The position numbers were made by a program, and so were the translations under genes. The notes beneath the pieces were generated by a model that saw only the letters and a list, made by a program, of their open reading frames with translations, ran no database searches and was not told the DNA's origin. From Candidatus Woesearchaeota archaeon (GTDB lineage: Archaea; Nanobdellota; Nanobdellia; Woesearchaeales; UBA9642), in the NCBI GenBank assembly GCA_026002815.1, contig BPGB01000009.1, positions 1-64,000 on the forward strand: DNA of 64,000 bases, read 5' to 3'. This document shows positions 16,613 through 25,652 of this stretch, one piece after another (position 1 is the stretch's first letter; each line of letters begins with the position of its first letter).

Positions 16613-18340
16613 GTGGAAGTTCCTGTATTATCTCCCTTAAAAAGGTTATTTAGATTAATTAAAGCTGAAAAAAAAGATGTTTATTATTTATATGGATATG
16701 CAATAATAGCCGGATTTATTAATTTATCGCTTCCATTAGGTATTCAGGCTATTATTGGGCTTGTAACAGCCGGGCAATCTTCAACTTCATTAGTGGTATT
16801 AATTTCGTTTGTATTAATTGGTATTTTGATTGCGGGTGTTTTACAGCTAATGCAGTTTTCATTAGTTGAATATTTGCAACAGCGTATCTTTACAAATGCA
16901 GCACTTGAATTTGCATACAGAATACCAAGAGTTAAAATGGAAGCGGTATTACGCATACACACTCCCGAATTAATGAATCGATTTTTTGATACGCTTACTA
17001 TTCAAAAAGGTTTATCGAAAATATTAATGGAAATTTCAACCGCATCCTTACAAATTTTATTTGGTTTATTACTTCTTTCGTTTTATCACCCATTCTTTAT
17101 TTTCCTTGGAATGTTTTTTATCCTGGTGCTAGCATTTATAATTCGAATTACGGCACCTGTAGGATTACAAACTAGTTTAAAAGAATCAAAACACAAGTAT
17201 CGCGTTGTTCATATTTTAGAAGAAATTGCCCGTACATTACAAACATTAAAATTAATAGGCAAAACAGACCTTCCTGAAAAAAATGTTGATAGAGAAGTTA
17301 GTCAATATCTAAATGCAAGAACCAAACACTTTAAAATACTTCTTATACAAATGGGAAGTTTTATTGGCTTTAAATTTTTAGTTACCGGTGCTTTATTAAT
17401 ATTAGGGTCTGTTTTATTAATCGATAGACAAATTAATATTGGTCAATTTGTTGCAGCAGAAATAATAATAATTATTATACTAAATGCAGTTGAAAAACTA
17501 ATTAACAGTTTAGATATAATTTACGATGTACTTACGGCTTTAGAAAAAGTGGGGGGAGTAACAGATTTACCCTTAGAAATAAATAAAGGAATAAACATTA
17601 ATAAAGAAAATAATCTTGGACCTTTTGAAATTAAAATTGACCATTTAAACTACCGCTTTCCGGATAATAATGAACAAGTATTGTATAATATAAATTATAA
17701 ATTCGAATCAGGTAAAAAATATTGTTTAAGCGGTTTTAACGGCTCCGGTAAAAATACATTTATTAATGTTATTACAGGTTTATATGAAAATTACACCGGA
17801 AGTATTCGATATAATGGATTTTCATTACGCGACTTGGATATGGAAGAACTTAGATTATCTATTGGTGATAATTTAATTTACGAAGATATTTTTGAAGGCA
17901 CCATATTTGAAAATGTGGCCGTAAATAGACCCGGTATTTCAAGAAAAGATGTATATGATTGTTTAACTCTTGTTGGACTAAACGATTTTGTTGCTCAGCA
18001 AAAAGAGGGTATCAATTCCTTGCTAATTGCAGGAGCAAAAGGTCTTCCGGGAAGTATTGCTCAAAAATTAATAATGGCTCGCTGTATTGCACGTAAACCC
18101 AGATTATTGATAATAAACGAAGGAAGCATTAAACTTATACCAACAGAAAAGGCGCAATTAATACGTGAGTTATTTAAGTTAGAAGCTACAATAATTTTTG
18201 TTTCAAATGAAAAAGAAATTATGCAATTATGTGATGAAACTATTTTATTGAAAAATGGTGAAATAATTATTTCAGGCAAATACGATAACATTCAATCCAA
18301 TGAATTCTTAAAACAAATTATAGAATATAAAAATGCTTAA
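16613..18340 (+). CDS. ABC exporter-like protein with degenerate ATPase motifs
   Basis: A 575-residue protein starting with GTG. The N-terminal ~320 residues are a type I exporter membrane domain with about six hydrophobic segments and no C39 peptidase domain. The C-terminal ABC domain has lost its catalytic residues: Walker A reads GSGKNT (N381 in place of Ser/Thr), the Q-loop Gln is Ile in NLIYED, the signature is LPGSI (478-482), Walker B is LLIINEG (N502 for Asp), and the H-loop His is missing (FVSNEKE). The frame is intact over its full length. It overlaps the HlyD gene by 8 bases. Confidence 0.85.
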   Translation: MEVPVLSPLKRLFRLIKAEKKDVYYLYGYAIIAGFINLSLPLGIQAIIGLVTAGQSSTSLVVLISFVLIGILIAGVLQLMQFSLVEYLQQRIFTNAALEFAYRIPRVKMEAVLRIHTPELMNRFFDTLTIQKGLSKILMEISTASLQILFGLLLLSFYHPFFIFLGMFFILVLAFIIRITAPVGLQTSLKESKHKYRVVHILEEIARTLQTLKLIGKTDLPEKNVDREVSQYLNARTKHFKILLIQMGSFIGFKFLVTGALLILGSVLLIDRQINIGQFVAAEIIIIIILNAVEKLINSLDIIYDVLTALEKVGGVTDLPLEINKGININKENNLGPFEIKIDHLNYRFPDNNEQVLYNINYKFESGKKYCLSGFNGSGKNTFINVITGLYENYTGSIRYNGFSLRDLDMEELRLSIGDNLIYEDIFEGTIFENVAVNRPGISRKDVYDCLTLVGLNDFVAQQKEGINSLLIAGAKGLPGSIAQKLIMARCIARKPRLLIINEGSIKLIPTEKAQLIRELFKLEATIIFVSNEKEIMQLCDETILLKNGEIIISGKYDNIQSNEFLKQIIEYKNA

Positions 18341-19718
18341 TATATCGGATAATAAAATACCTGATAATGTAATTAAAAATGTAGGCTACATTTCGATAGA
18401 AAAGGCGAAATCACCTACTGTTTTAACTAAGTTTTCAAGGGTTTTATATACCATAATGGTAATAATATTTTTAATGCTCTTTTTACCATGGACACAAAAT
18501 ATTCGTTCAAATGGTGTTGTAACATCGTTTTTGCCCGAAGATAGACCACAAACAGTTAATACCATTATTCCCGGTAAAATTGAAAAATGGTATGTTCAAG
18601 AAGGTCAATATGTAAATAAAGGTGATACAATTATTCATTTATCAGAAGTTAAAGATAGTTATTTCGACCCCCAACTCTTAAATCGTTCGCAAGAGCAAGT
18701 GGCAGCTAAAGAACAATCCTTAAAATCTACACGTAATAAAGCAGATGCATTATTAAAACAAATAAATGCATTAGAGCAAGCAAATGTTTTAAGTATCGAA
18801 AAAGCAAAAAATAAATTACGTCAAGCAGAATTAAAAGTTCAAAGTGATAGTATGGATATGTTGGCAGCTAAAGTTGATCAATCTATTGCTAAAGAACAAT
18901 TAGAACGTCAACAAGCATTATTTGAAAAAGGATTAAAATCTTTAACCGAATTAGAACAAAGAAAAATCAAATATCAAGATGCTACTGCAAAAGCTATTTC
19001 AGCAGAAAATAAATTTTTAGCTTCCAAAAATGAGTTGCTAAATGCACGAATTGAGCTTAACTCAATACAAGCAGATTATACCGATAAAATTGCCAAAGCC
19101 CAATCTGATTATAATTCAACACTGGCTTATGCATTTGACACCGAAGGAGCTATTGCAAAAATGAAAAACGATTTAGCCAATTATACCATTAGAAGTGGCA
19201 ACTATTATATATTGGCTCCAAAATCAGGATATGTAATAAAAGCACTCAAAGCAGGTATTGGAGAAATAATTAAAGAAGGAGAAGCGGTTGTAACTATTGT
19301 TGATAAAAATTCGGTTAATGCGGTAGAACTCTATGTTAAAACAATGGATGTTCCATTATTGCATAAAGGAGCTAAAGTACGTTTGCAATTCGATGGTTGG
19401 CCGGCTTTAGTATTTTCAGGATGGCCCGGTAGTTCTTTCGGTACATTTGGAGGCATAATTCAGGTAGTGGATTATGTAAGTACAAATGGTGGCAAATATC
19501 GAATATTAGTAACTCCCGACCCGGATGATATTCCTTGGCCTGAACAATTAAGAATTGGCGGTGGAGTTTACGGATGGGCTTTATTAAATGATGTGCCAAT
19601 TTGGTACGAAATATGGCGACAGCTCAATGGTTTCCCTCCTGACTGGTTAGGTGAAAATGAAGCTGATACCAAAGTTGAAAAATCTATAAAAGAAGTTGAT
19701 AAAAAAGCTGAATTCTAA
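18333..19718 (+). CDS. HlyD-type membrane fusion (periplasmic adaptor) protein
   Basis: A 461-residue protein with one membrane helix (about 32-52, YTIMVIIFLMLFLPW). A lipoyl half-domain follows (GKIEKWYVQEGQYVNKGDTI), then a long coiled-coil hairpin (about 115-275, rich in Ala, Gln, Lys and Glu), the second lipoyl half (YILAPKSGYVIKALKAGIGE) and a beta-barrel region. The C-terminus ends in a charged tail after PPDWLGENEADT. It would bridge the ABC protein in the inner membrane and the TolC-like protein. Its stop overlaps the next start (TAATG). Confidence 0.88.
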   Translation: MLNISDNKIPDNVIKNVGYISIEKAKSPTVLTKFSRVLYTIMVIIFLMLFLPWTQNIRSNGVVTSFLPEDRPQTVNTIIPGKIEKWYVQEGQYVNKGDTIIHLSEVKDSYFDPQLLNRSQEQVAAKEQSLKSTRNKADALLKQINALEQANVLSIEKAKNKLRQAELKVQSDSMDMLAAKVDQSIAKEQLERQQALFEKGLKSLTELEQRKIKYQDATAKAISAENKFLASKNELLNARIELNSIQADYTDKIAKAQSDYNSTLAYAFDTEGAIAKMKNDLANYTIRSGNYYILAPKSGYVIKALKAGIGEIIKEGEAVVTIVDKNSVNAVELYVKTMDVPLLHKGAKVRLQFDGWPALVFSGWPGSSFGTFGGIIQVVDYVSTNGGKYRILVTPDPDDIPWPEQLRIGGGVYGWALLNDVPIWYEIWRQLNGFPPDWLGENEADTKVEKSIKEVDKKAEF

Positions 19719-21136
19719 TGCGTTTAAAAGATTTTATACTTATCATTTCAGCAGCATTTTTTACAAAAGGTTTTTCCCAGTCTGATTCCACATTAAGCCT
19801 GATAAATTTATATAAAATCGTACTTGCTAATCATCCTGTAGCAGCCCAGGCCGGAATTACGGGAGATATGGGTAAAGCATTGCTTTTATCAGCTAGAGGA
19901 AATTTCGATCCCGTAATGCAAGCTGAATATCGCGATAAAGCATTTGACGGTAAAAATTATTATAAGGCACTTTTGAGTGAATTTAAAATCCCAACTCGAT
20001 TAGGAATTGACTTTAAAGCTGCTTATGAATTAAATGATGGGGCACGATTAAATCCCGAAAATTATACACCTAATCAGGGTTTGGTAATGGCTGGAGTGAG
20101 TATTCCTATTGGACAGGGTTTTTGGACAGATAAGCGGAGAAATGCTTTACGCCAGGCAAAAGCAATTGCTGAAATGAATAATGCAGAACAAATTCAAGTG
20201 CTTAACGATTTATTGTTGGAAGTAGCAACTGATTACTATGAATGGTATTTCAGATATTATGCATTTGAACGAGTTGATGAAGGATATAACTTAGCATTAG
20301 AACGATTAAATTTTGTAAAGGAGCGAATCAATTTTGGGGATTTAGCAGCTATTGATTCTGTTGAAGCATCTATAGAAGTTCAACAGCGTTTTATTCATCG
20401 CATACAAGCAGGAATTAATTTGGTAAATGCAACACTAAATCTTTCTAATCATATTTGGGGCGAAAATAATCAACCGGCATTTTTATCTCCTGATATAAAA
20501 CCACAACCACTAAATACAGATAGCATTTTTATTTCCATCCCTAATCCTGAAAACCTTGTGCAGACTGCATTAACTAATCATCCTAAATTAGTATTTTATC
20601 GTGCAAAAATTAAACAAATGGATGCTGATAGAAGATACAAAGCAGATTTGCTAAAACCTAATTTGCGCATAGATTATAATTTTCTTCAAGAGACGATGGT
20701 AGTCAATGATTTTAATACCATTAATCCTGATTACAGGGCTAATTACAAAGTGGGCCTAGTATTTAAATATCCATTGCTATTAAGAAAAGAAAGAGGAGAT
20801 TTAAAATTGGCTAAATTGAAATTATCGGATGCAGAATTTGAATTAACACAACAAACCAGAGAGTTGGAAAATAAAATACGAGCTTCCAGCAATGAATTTA
20901 GCAACATGCCCGAATTGCTGAATGTACAAAAAGAACTGGTTGATAATTATTTTATACTTCGTAATGGAGAACAAGAGCGTTTTAAAAATGGAGAAAGTTC
21001 TTTATTGATAATTAACATTAGGGAACGTAGTTTAATTGAATCGCAAATTAAATATATTGAGCAAAGTGTTAAAGCGGCTCTTGCAAGAGAAAAACTACTT
21101 TGGAGTGCAGGTTTGTTAAGCTCACTTCAAAAATAA
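19718..21136 (+). CDS. TolC-like outer-membrane efflux/secretion factor
   Basis: A 472-residue protein with a signal peptide (about residues 1-20, FTKGFSQ) and two long helical halves typical of the outer-membrane efflux family (LYKIVLANHPVAAQAG near the start; LVQTALTNHPKLVFYRAKIKQMDADRR near residue 290). It is the third gene of a translationally coupled set with the degenerate ABC protein and the HlyD adaptor, and would form the outer-membrane exit duct. Confidence 0.88.
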   Translation: MRLKDFILIISAAFFTKGFSQSDSTLSLINLYKIVLANHPVAAQAGITGDMGKALLLSARGNFDPVMQAEYRDKAFDGKNYYKALLSEFKIPTRLGIDFKAAYELNDGARLNPENYTPNQGLVMAGVSIPIGQGFWTDKRRNALRQAKAIAEMNNAEQIQVLNDLLLEVATDYYEWYFRYYAFERVDEGYNLALERLNFVKERINFGDLAAIDSVEASIEVQQRFIHRIQAGINLVNATLNLSNHIWGENNQPAFLSPDIKPQPLNTDSIFISIPNPENLVQTALTNHPKLVFYRAKIKQMDADRRYKADLLKPNLRIDYNFLQETMVVNDFNTINPDYRANYKVGLVFKYPLLLRKERGDLKLAKLKLSDAEFELTQQTRELENKIRASSNEFSNMPELLNVQKELVDNYFILRNGEQERFKNGESSLLIINIRERSLIESQIKYIEQSVKAALAREKLLWSAGLLSSLQK

Positions 21137-21271
21137 ATTTAATAAATTCTAAATCTCTACTACTCTAAATTTTAAAAATCATAATTCTTAATTCAGAAAT
21201 ATTTTAAATCTTGCTTTGCCAATGGCATACTGCTAAATAACTACTTGCCAAAGGCAACTAATTAGTATCGC
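21137..21271. repeat. Convergent intergenic region with a possible third repeat copy and two small hairpins
   Basis: ACTCTAAATTTTAAAAATCATAA resembles one block of the 13.2 kb and 24.0 kb repeat. Two small inverted repeats, TGCCAATGGCA (21217-21227) and TTGCCAAAGGCAA (21245-21257), lie between the convergent TolC and DUF819 genes and may help terminate both. Membership of the repeat family is weak. Confidence 0.35.
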
Positions 21272-22513
21272 CTAAATCAGACTCATTAATTGTGCACAAA
21301 TCCATGCTCCATAGGTTCCTAATGCATATCCAAATACAGCAAGCAATACACCTACTGCAGCTAACGAAGGATGAAATGCCGATGCAACAATTGGGGCTGA
21401 TGCGGCTCCTCCAACGTTAGCTTGGCTTCCAACGGCTAAAAAGAAGAATGGTGCTTTTATAATTTTTGCAATAATTATCATTATGGCAGCATGTATTATC
21501 ATCCAAATTAAACCTAATAAAAATAATCCCGGATTAGAGCCAATGGCAGTTATATCCATTTTCATTCCTATTGAAGCAACTAATACATATAATAATACAC
21601 TACCTATTTTTGAAGCTCCTACACCTTCTAATGCTCTTATTTTTGTATTGAAAGATAATACCAAACCTAAAGTAGTAGCGATTACTACAATCCAAAAAAA
21701 GTCAGATGTAAAGCTGAATTGCTCTAGTTGAGGTGCATGCTCTTTAATGTAAGGAGTTATATAATCTGCACCTAAATGAGATATACCGGTTGCAATAAAA
21801 CCAACAGATAACACAATTATCATATCAGTTAATGTTGGAACTTTGATTACTGATAATTGATAATTTTCAATCCGTTTTTTTACTTCTTCAATACTACTCG
21901 AATCAGCTTTAAGCCAACTATCAATTTTATTGGCTATACCTGCTCCGTATAATAATACTGCCATCCAGATATTGGCTACAATTACATCTACGGCTATCAT
22001 CATCGAAAATAATTTATCACTGGGCTGAAAAACTTCTTTCATAGCTGTTTGATTAGCCCCACCGCCTATCCAGCTTCCGGCAATAGTTGCCATCCCTCTC
22101 CATATTTCGTCAGCACCACTGCCTTCAACAATAGATGGTGCAATAGTTTTGGTAATTAATATTGCTAAAGGTCCACCCAATATAATTCCTGTTGTACCTG
22201 CCAAAAACATAATAATAGCTTTTGGACCAAGTCGCATGATACCTTTCATATCGATACTAATACATAACAACACCAAACTGGCTGGTAATAAGTAGCGTGA
22301 TGCCACTTTGTATAAACCTGATTGCTCTCCGGAAATAATTCCTAATGAGTTAAATATTGAAGGTAAGAAATAGCATAAAAGTAAGGAGGGAACATATTTG
22401 TAAAACTTTTGCCAAAAAGGATGTGAACTGTTTGAGGTAGAAAAAACAAATGCGAGAATAGCAAATAAAATTCCTAATACTACAGCATCATTGGTTATTA
22501 ATGGTGTATGCAT
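21272..22513 (-). CDS. DUF819 family integral membrane protein
   Basis: A 413-residue protein with about ten hydrophobic segments and the conserved glycine-rich stretches GSWIGGGANQTAM and GSQANVGGAASAPIVASAF of the DUF819 (YjcL-like) family. These resemble carboxylate/sodium-type carriers, but the substrate is unknown. It lies 26 bases downstream of mpl in the same direction, so the two are probably co-transcribed, which hints at a link to cell-wall recycling; that link is only inferred from position. Confidence 0.85.
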   Translation of the reverse strand: MHTPLITNDAVVLGILFAILAFVFSTSNSSHPFWQKFYKYVPSLLLCYFLPSIFNSLGIISGEQSGLYKVASRYLLPASLVLLCISIDMKGIMRLGPKAIIMFLAGTTGIILGGPLAILITKTIAPSIVEGSGADEIWRGMATIAGSWIGGGANQTAMKEVFQPSDKLFSMMIAVDVIVANIWMAVLLYGAGIANKIDSWLKADSSSIEEVKKRIENYQLSVIKVPTLTDMIIVLSVGFIATGISHLGADYITPYIKEHAPQLEQFSFTSDFFWIVVIATTLGLVLSFNTKIRALEGVGASKIGSVLLYVLVASIGMKMDITAIGSNPGLFLLGLIWMIIHAAIMIIIAKIIKAPFFFLAVGSQANVGGAASAPIVASAFHPSLAAVGVLLAVFGYALGTYGAWICAQLMSLI

Positions 22514-22539
22514 AATTTAGTTTTAAATGAAGGTAATAA

Positions 22540-23910
22540 TTAATTTTTATTTACCAGTTGTTCTCCAAATTTATTTATATCTACTCCATCAAAATTTCCT
22601 GAGCTCATCAATAATAGAACAGAATTTTTCCACGATTTATTTTCCAGATAATTTATCAATTCTTGTGAGTTAGTATAAACTTTTAAGTTTTGATTATTAA
22701 ATGCTTTTTTCACTTGTTCTTCAGAAATTGGTTTTAATTTTTTATGAGCAATGGTATGCGGATTATAATATACAATTGCTTCATCAGCTGTGTTCATGCT
22801 ACCATTATATTCATTCAAAAAGTTTTCGTTTAAACTGCTAAAGGTGTGTAACTCCATACAAGCAATAATTTTTCTATCCGGAAATTGTTGTTTAACGGCA
22901 GCTGTAGTAGCTTTTAGTTTTGACGGTGAATGAGCAAAATCTTTATACACAGCAAAATGTTTATTGCCTGCAACAAATTCTAATCGTTTGGCAGCGCCTT
23001 TAAAACTTTGTATGGCATTATAAAAATCTTTTTCTGTTACTCCTAATGTATTGCACACAATACTTGCGGCTTCAAGATTCATTAAATTATGATTACCAAA
23101 TATTTTTAACGGAATTTTTTCATTTCTTGAATTAATTAAAAATGTAATTCCGTTTATAATTTCATGCTTTGGAATGCCATATGCAATTTTTTTTATGGCA
23201 TTATTTTTCGATTTATTAACGGTTGATACCAACACTTCATCGTTTTCGCAATAAGCTAAAGTTCCATTATCTTCTATTAAATCAATAAATTTTTCAAACT
23301 GTTCTACATAATTTTTAAAGGTTGGAAATACATTAATATGATCCCAGGCAATACCGCTTATTACGGCAATATTAGGATGGTATAAATGAAATTTTGGCCT
23401 TCTGTCAATGGGCGATGCCAAATATTCGTCACCTTCAATTACTGCAATTTTGGCTTCGTGCGATAATTTAACCATAGTATCAAAACCTTCGAGTTGGGCA
23501 CCTACCAAATAATCGCAATCTATATTGCATTGTTTTAGAACATGTAATATCATGGAGGTAATGGTAGTTTTGCCATGGCTTCCGCCAATTACAACACGGA
23601 TTTTGTTTTTGGTTTGCTCATATATGTATTCAGGATATGAATAAATTTTTAATCCTAAATCCTGCGCTTTAATTAATTCAGGATTATCGTTGCGAGCGTG
23701 CATTCCTAAAATAACAGCATCTATATCAGAAGTAATTCTGTTTTCGTCCCAACCTATTGTTTCAGGTAAAAGTCCTTTAGCTGCTAATCTTGATTTTGAA
23801 GGTTCAAAAATTTCATCATCTGAACCTGTAACATGATACCCTTTTGAATGTAATGCTAAAGCTAAATTATGCATGGCGCTTCCGCCTATTGCTATTAAAT
23901 GAATGCGCAT
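22540..23910 (-). CDS. mpl: UDP-N-acetylmuramate:tripeptide ligase (murein recycling)
   Basis: A 456-residue Mur ligase. The N-terminal domain begins IHLIAIGGSAMHNLALAL, the ATP loop is GGSHGKTTITSMI (about residues 109-121), and the central domain has EGDEYLASPIDRRPKF and SGIAWDHINVFPT. These are Mpl features rather than MurC: Mpl joins recycled L-Ala-D-Glu-meso-DAP to UDP-MurNAc. Upstream, on the minus strand, a TACATTTG box (23928-23935) could be its -7 element. It is the first gene of a likely pair with DUF819. Confidence 0.92.
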   Translation of the reverse strand: MRIHLIAIGGSAMHNLALALHSKGYHVTGSDDEIFEPSKSRLAAKGLLPETIGWDENRITSDIDAVILGMHARNDNPELIKAQDLGLKIYSYPEYIYEQTKNKIRVVIGGSHGKTTITSMILHVLKQCNIDCDYLVGAQLEGFDTMVKLSHEAKIAVIEGDEYLASPIDRRPKFHLYHPNIAVISGIAWDHINVFPTFKNYVEQFEKFIDLIEDNGTLAYCENDEVLVSTVNKSKNNAIKKIAYGIPKHEIINGITFLINSRNEKIPLKIFGNHNLMNLEAASIVCNTLGVTEKDFYNAIQSFKGAAKRLEFVAGNKHFAVYKDFAHSPSKLKATTAAVKQQFPDRKIIACMELHTFSSLNENFLNEYNGSMNTADEAIVYYNPHTIAHKKLKPISEEQVKKAFNNQNLKVYTNSQELINYLENKSWKNSVLLLMSSGNFDGVDINKFGEQLVNKN

Positions 23911-24019
23911 AGCTTAAAAATTTATTTCAAATGTATTGAACTACCCAGAATTACCTTAAATCGGTTTTCTAAACTTATTAATATACAGGTGTGAATTATG
24001 GAATGGTCGTAATAGATAT

Positions 24020-24156
24020 TAATTAAAACTTATAGAGATTGATAGAGAATTATTGAAATGATAAAATTCTAAACTCTAGATTCGAAAATTCATTCATTCA
24101 TTCATTAAATTCATCAAATCAACTAATAGCTATTTTAATAAATAGCTGATAAACTA
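24020..24156 (+). repeat. Dispersed AT-rich intergenic repeat, copy 2
   Basis: Shares with the minus strand of 13240-13410 the ordered blocks GATTGATAGAGA, AAACTCTAGATTCGAAAATTCA, TTCATCAAATCAACTAATAG and ATAAACTAAAT. It also contains a CATT microsatellite (CATTCATTCATTCATT). It fills the gap between mpl and the BtuF-like gene, and its end reaches the stop codon of the latter. Confidence 0.6.
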
Positions 24157-24948
24157 AATAGTTATTTCATTTCGAAGTTGTTTAAAATAATTGGCAGAAT
24201 AAGTTAATCTAGAGCCATACCAAGAAAACATTTCTCCATCTACCAATTTAACAATAGCATTTGGGCAAATGCTTTTAAAATAAGCAACGTGTTTTTCTTT
24301 AAAAGGAAATGGTTCTGATGACAAAAGTATTAATTCAGGATTGGCTATTTTGAGTTGCTCTTCTGTGATTTCAGGATAGCGTTCCATGTTTTTAAATACA
24401 TTATCAAATTTACACAGCTCAAGCATGGAATGTATAAACGTATTATTGCCTGCTGCCATTATTGGATTGTACCAGATAAAATAAGCTGTTTTTAAAGTTT
24501 TTTGTTCAACAATACTTTTTTCAAATCTTGAAAATTCTTGTTTAATTAAATTTATTATTTCTTTAGCTTTAGGGCTTGCATCGGTAATTTTGCCAATTGC
24601 TTCAATCATGTTTAAAGCATCGTCCAGTGAGTAAATATCGCTTATCCAAACCGGAAAATATTTTTGCAGCTCCTCAATATCTTCTTTGATATTTTCTTCT
24701 TTGTTGGCAATAATTAAGTCAGGGTTTAAGGCTTTTATTTTTTCAATATTCAGTTTTTTTGTACCGCCTATTCTTTCTTTTTCCCTAAACCATTTTTCGG
24801 GATGAATACAAAATTTAGTTATCCCAATTACTTCATCATTTAATCCTAAATCAAATAACAATTCGGTTTGCGAGGGAACAACAGAAATTATCTTTTTGGG
24901 TATTTCAAAAAGTTTAATAATATTTCCGTTTTGGTCGGTAAATTGCAT
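24154..24948 (-). CDS. Helical-backbone periplasmic-binding-like protein (BtuF/FepB type)
   Basis: A 264-residue protein matching the N-lobe pattern VVPSQTELLFDLGLNDEVIGIT and the middle helix of class III solute-binding proteins (INLIKQEFSRFEKS), with ALNPDLIIANKE and NPELILLSSEPFPF in the usual positions. I see no signal peptide or lipobox: it starts MQFTDQNGNIIKLFEIP. It is therefore either cytosolic or the true start lies elsewhere. Many Bacteroidota have such a leaderless BtuF-like protein annotated as cobalamin-binding. No permease or ATPase gene is adjacent. Confidence 0.75.
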   Translation of the reverse strand: MQFTDQNGNIIKLFEIPKKIISVVPSQTELLFDLGLNDEVIGITKFCIHPEKWFREKERIGGTKKLNIEKIKALNPDLIIANKEENIKEDIEELQKYFPVWISDIYSLDDALNMIEAIGKITDASPKAKEIINLIKQEFSRFEKSIVEQKTLKTAYFIWYNPIMAAGNNTFIHSMLELCKFDNVFKNMERYPEITEEQLKIANPELILLSSEPFPFKEKHVAYFKSICPNAIVKLVDGEMFSWYGSRLTYSANYFKQLRNEITI

Positions 24949-25034
24949 TTAGATTTTATTAGAGTGATTAAAATTAGCGAATATTCCATTTGAGGTATAA
25001 TTATATATTGTTTTTTATGCTACATTAGCATTGT

Positions 25035-25649
25035 ATGATTATAATTATTGATTATGGTTGCGGTAATTTAGGTTCCATCCAAAATATGATAAAAAAAATA
25101 GGAGGGGTATCTAAAATTACATCCAATCTTAAAGAAATAGATAATGCAGAAAAATTAATTTTACCCGGTGTTGGCGCATTTGATACCGGCATTAAAAATT
25201 TGCATGATAGAGGTATTTGGGATATTTTAAATAAAAAAGCTCTATCTGATAAAACTCCAATTTTGGGTATATGTTTAGGAATGCAATTAATGACCAAATC
25301 AAGTGAAGAAGGAATTTTAAAAGGTTTAGCTTGGATTGATGCAGAAACTAAAAAATTTAATTTTGAATATATTCCTGAAAAAAGAAAAATACCCAATATG
25401 GGATGGAATTATATCAAGCTTAAAAAAGATAGTATTTTATTTAATAATATGTATGAAAATCCCAAGTTTTACTTTGTTCATTCATATTATGTAAAATGTA
25501 ATATATCGCAAGATGTTCTTGCTACAGCTGAGTATGGTTTTGAGTATGACTGTGCATTCCAAAATGAAAACATTTTTGGAGTACAATTTCATCCCGAAAA
25601 GAGCCATAAATATGGTATGAGGCTCTTAGAAAATTTTGTTGCTTTATAA
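25035..25649 (+). CDS. hisH: HisH-type glutamine amidotransferase, likely for surface-sugar amidination
   Basis: A 204-residue class I glutaminase with the nucleophile elbow GICLGMQLM (Cys about residue 79), FYFVHSYYV, and the His-Glu pair in FGVQFHPEKSH near the end. It supplies ammonia to the synthase partner encoded 3 bases downstream. No other histidine-pathway genes are present, and the partner is of the surface-sugar type (see next gene), so it probably feeds the WbpG-like enzyme encoded at 44.4 kb rather than histidine synthesis. Confidence 0.85.
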   Translation: MIIIIDYGCGNLGSIQNMIKKIGGVSKITSNLKEIDNAEKLILPGVGAFDTGIKNLHDRGIWDILNKKALSDKTPILGICLGMQLMTKSSEEGILKGLAWIDAETKKFNFEYIPEKRKIPNMGWNYIKLKKDSILFNNMYENPKFYFVHSYYVKCNISQDVLATAEYGFEYDCAFQNENIFGVQFHPEKSHKYGMRLLENFVAL

Positions 25650-25652
25650 TTT

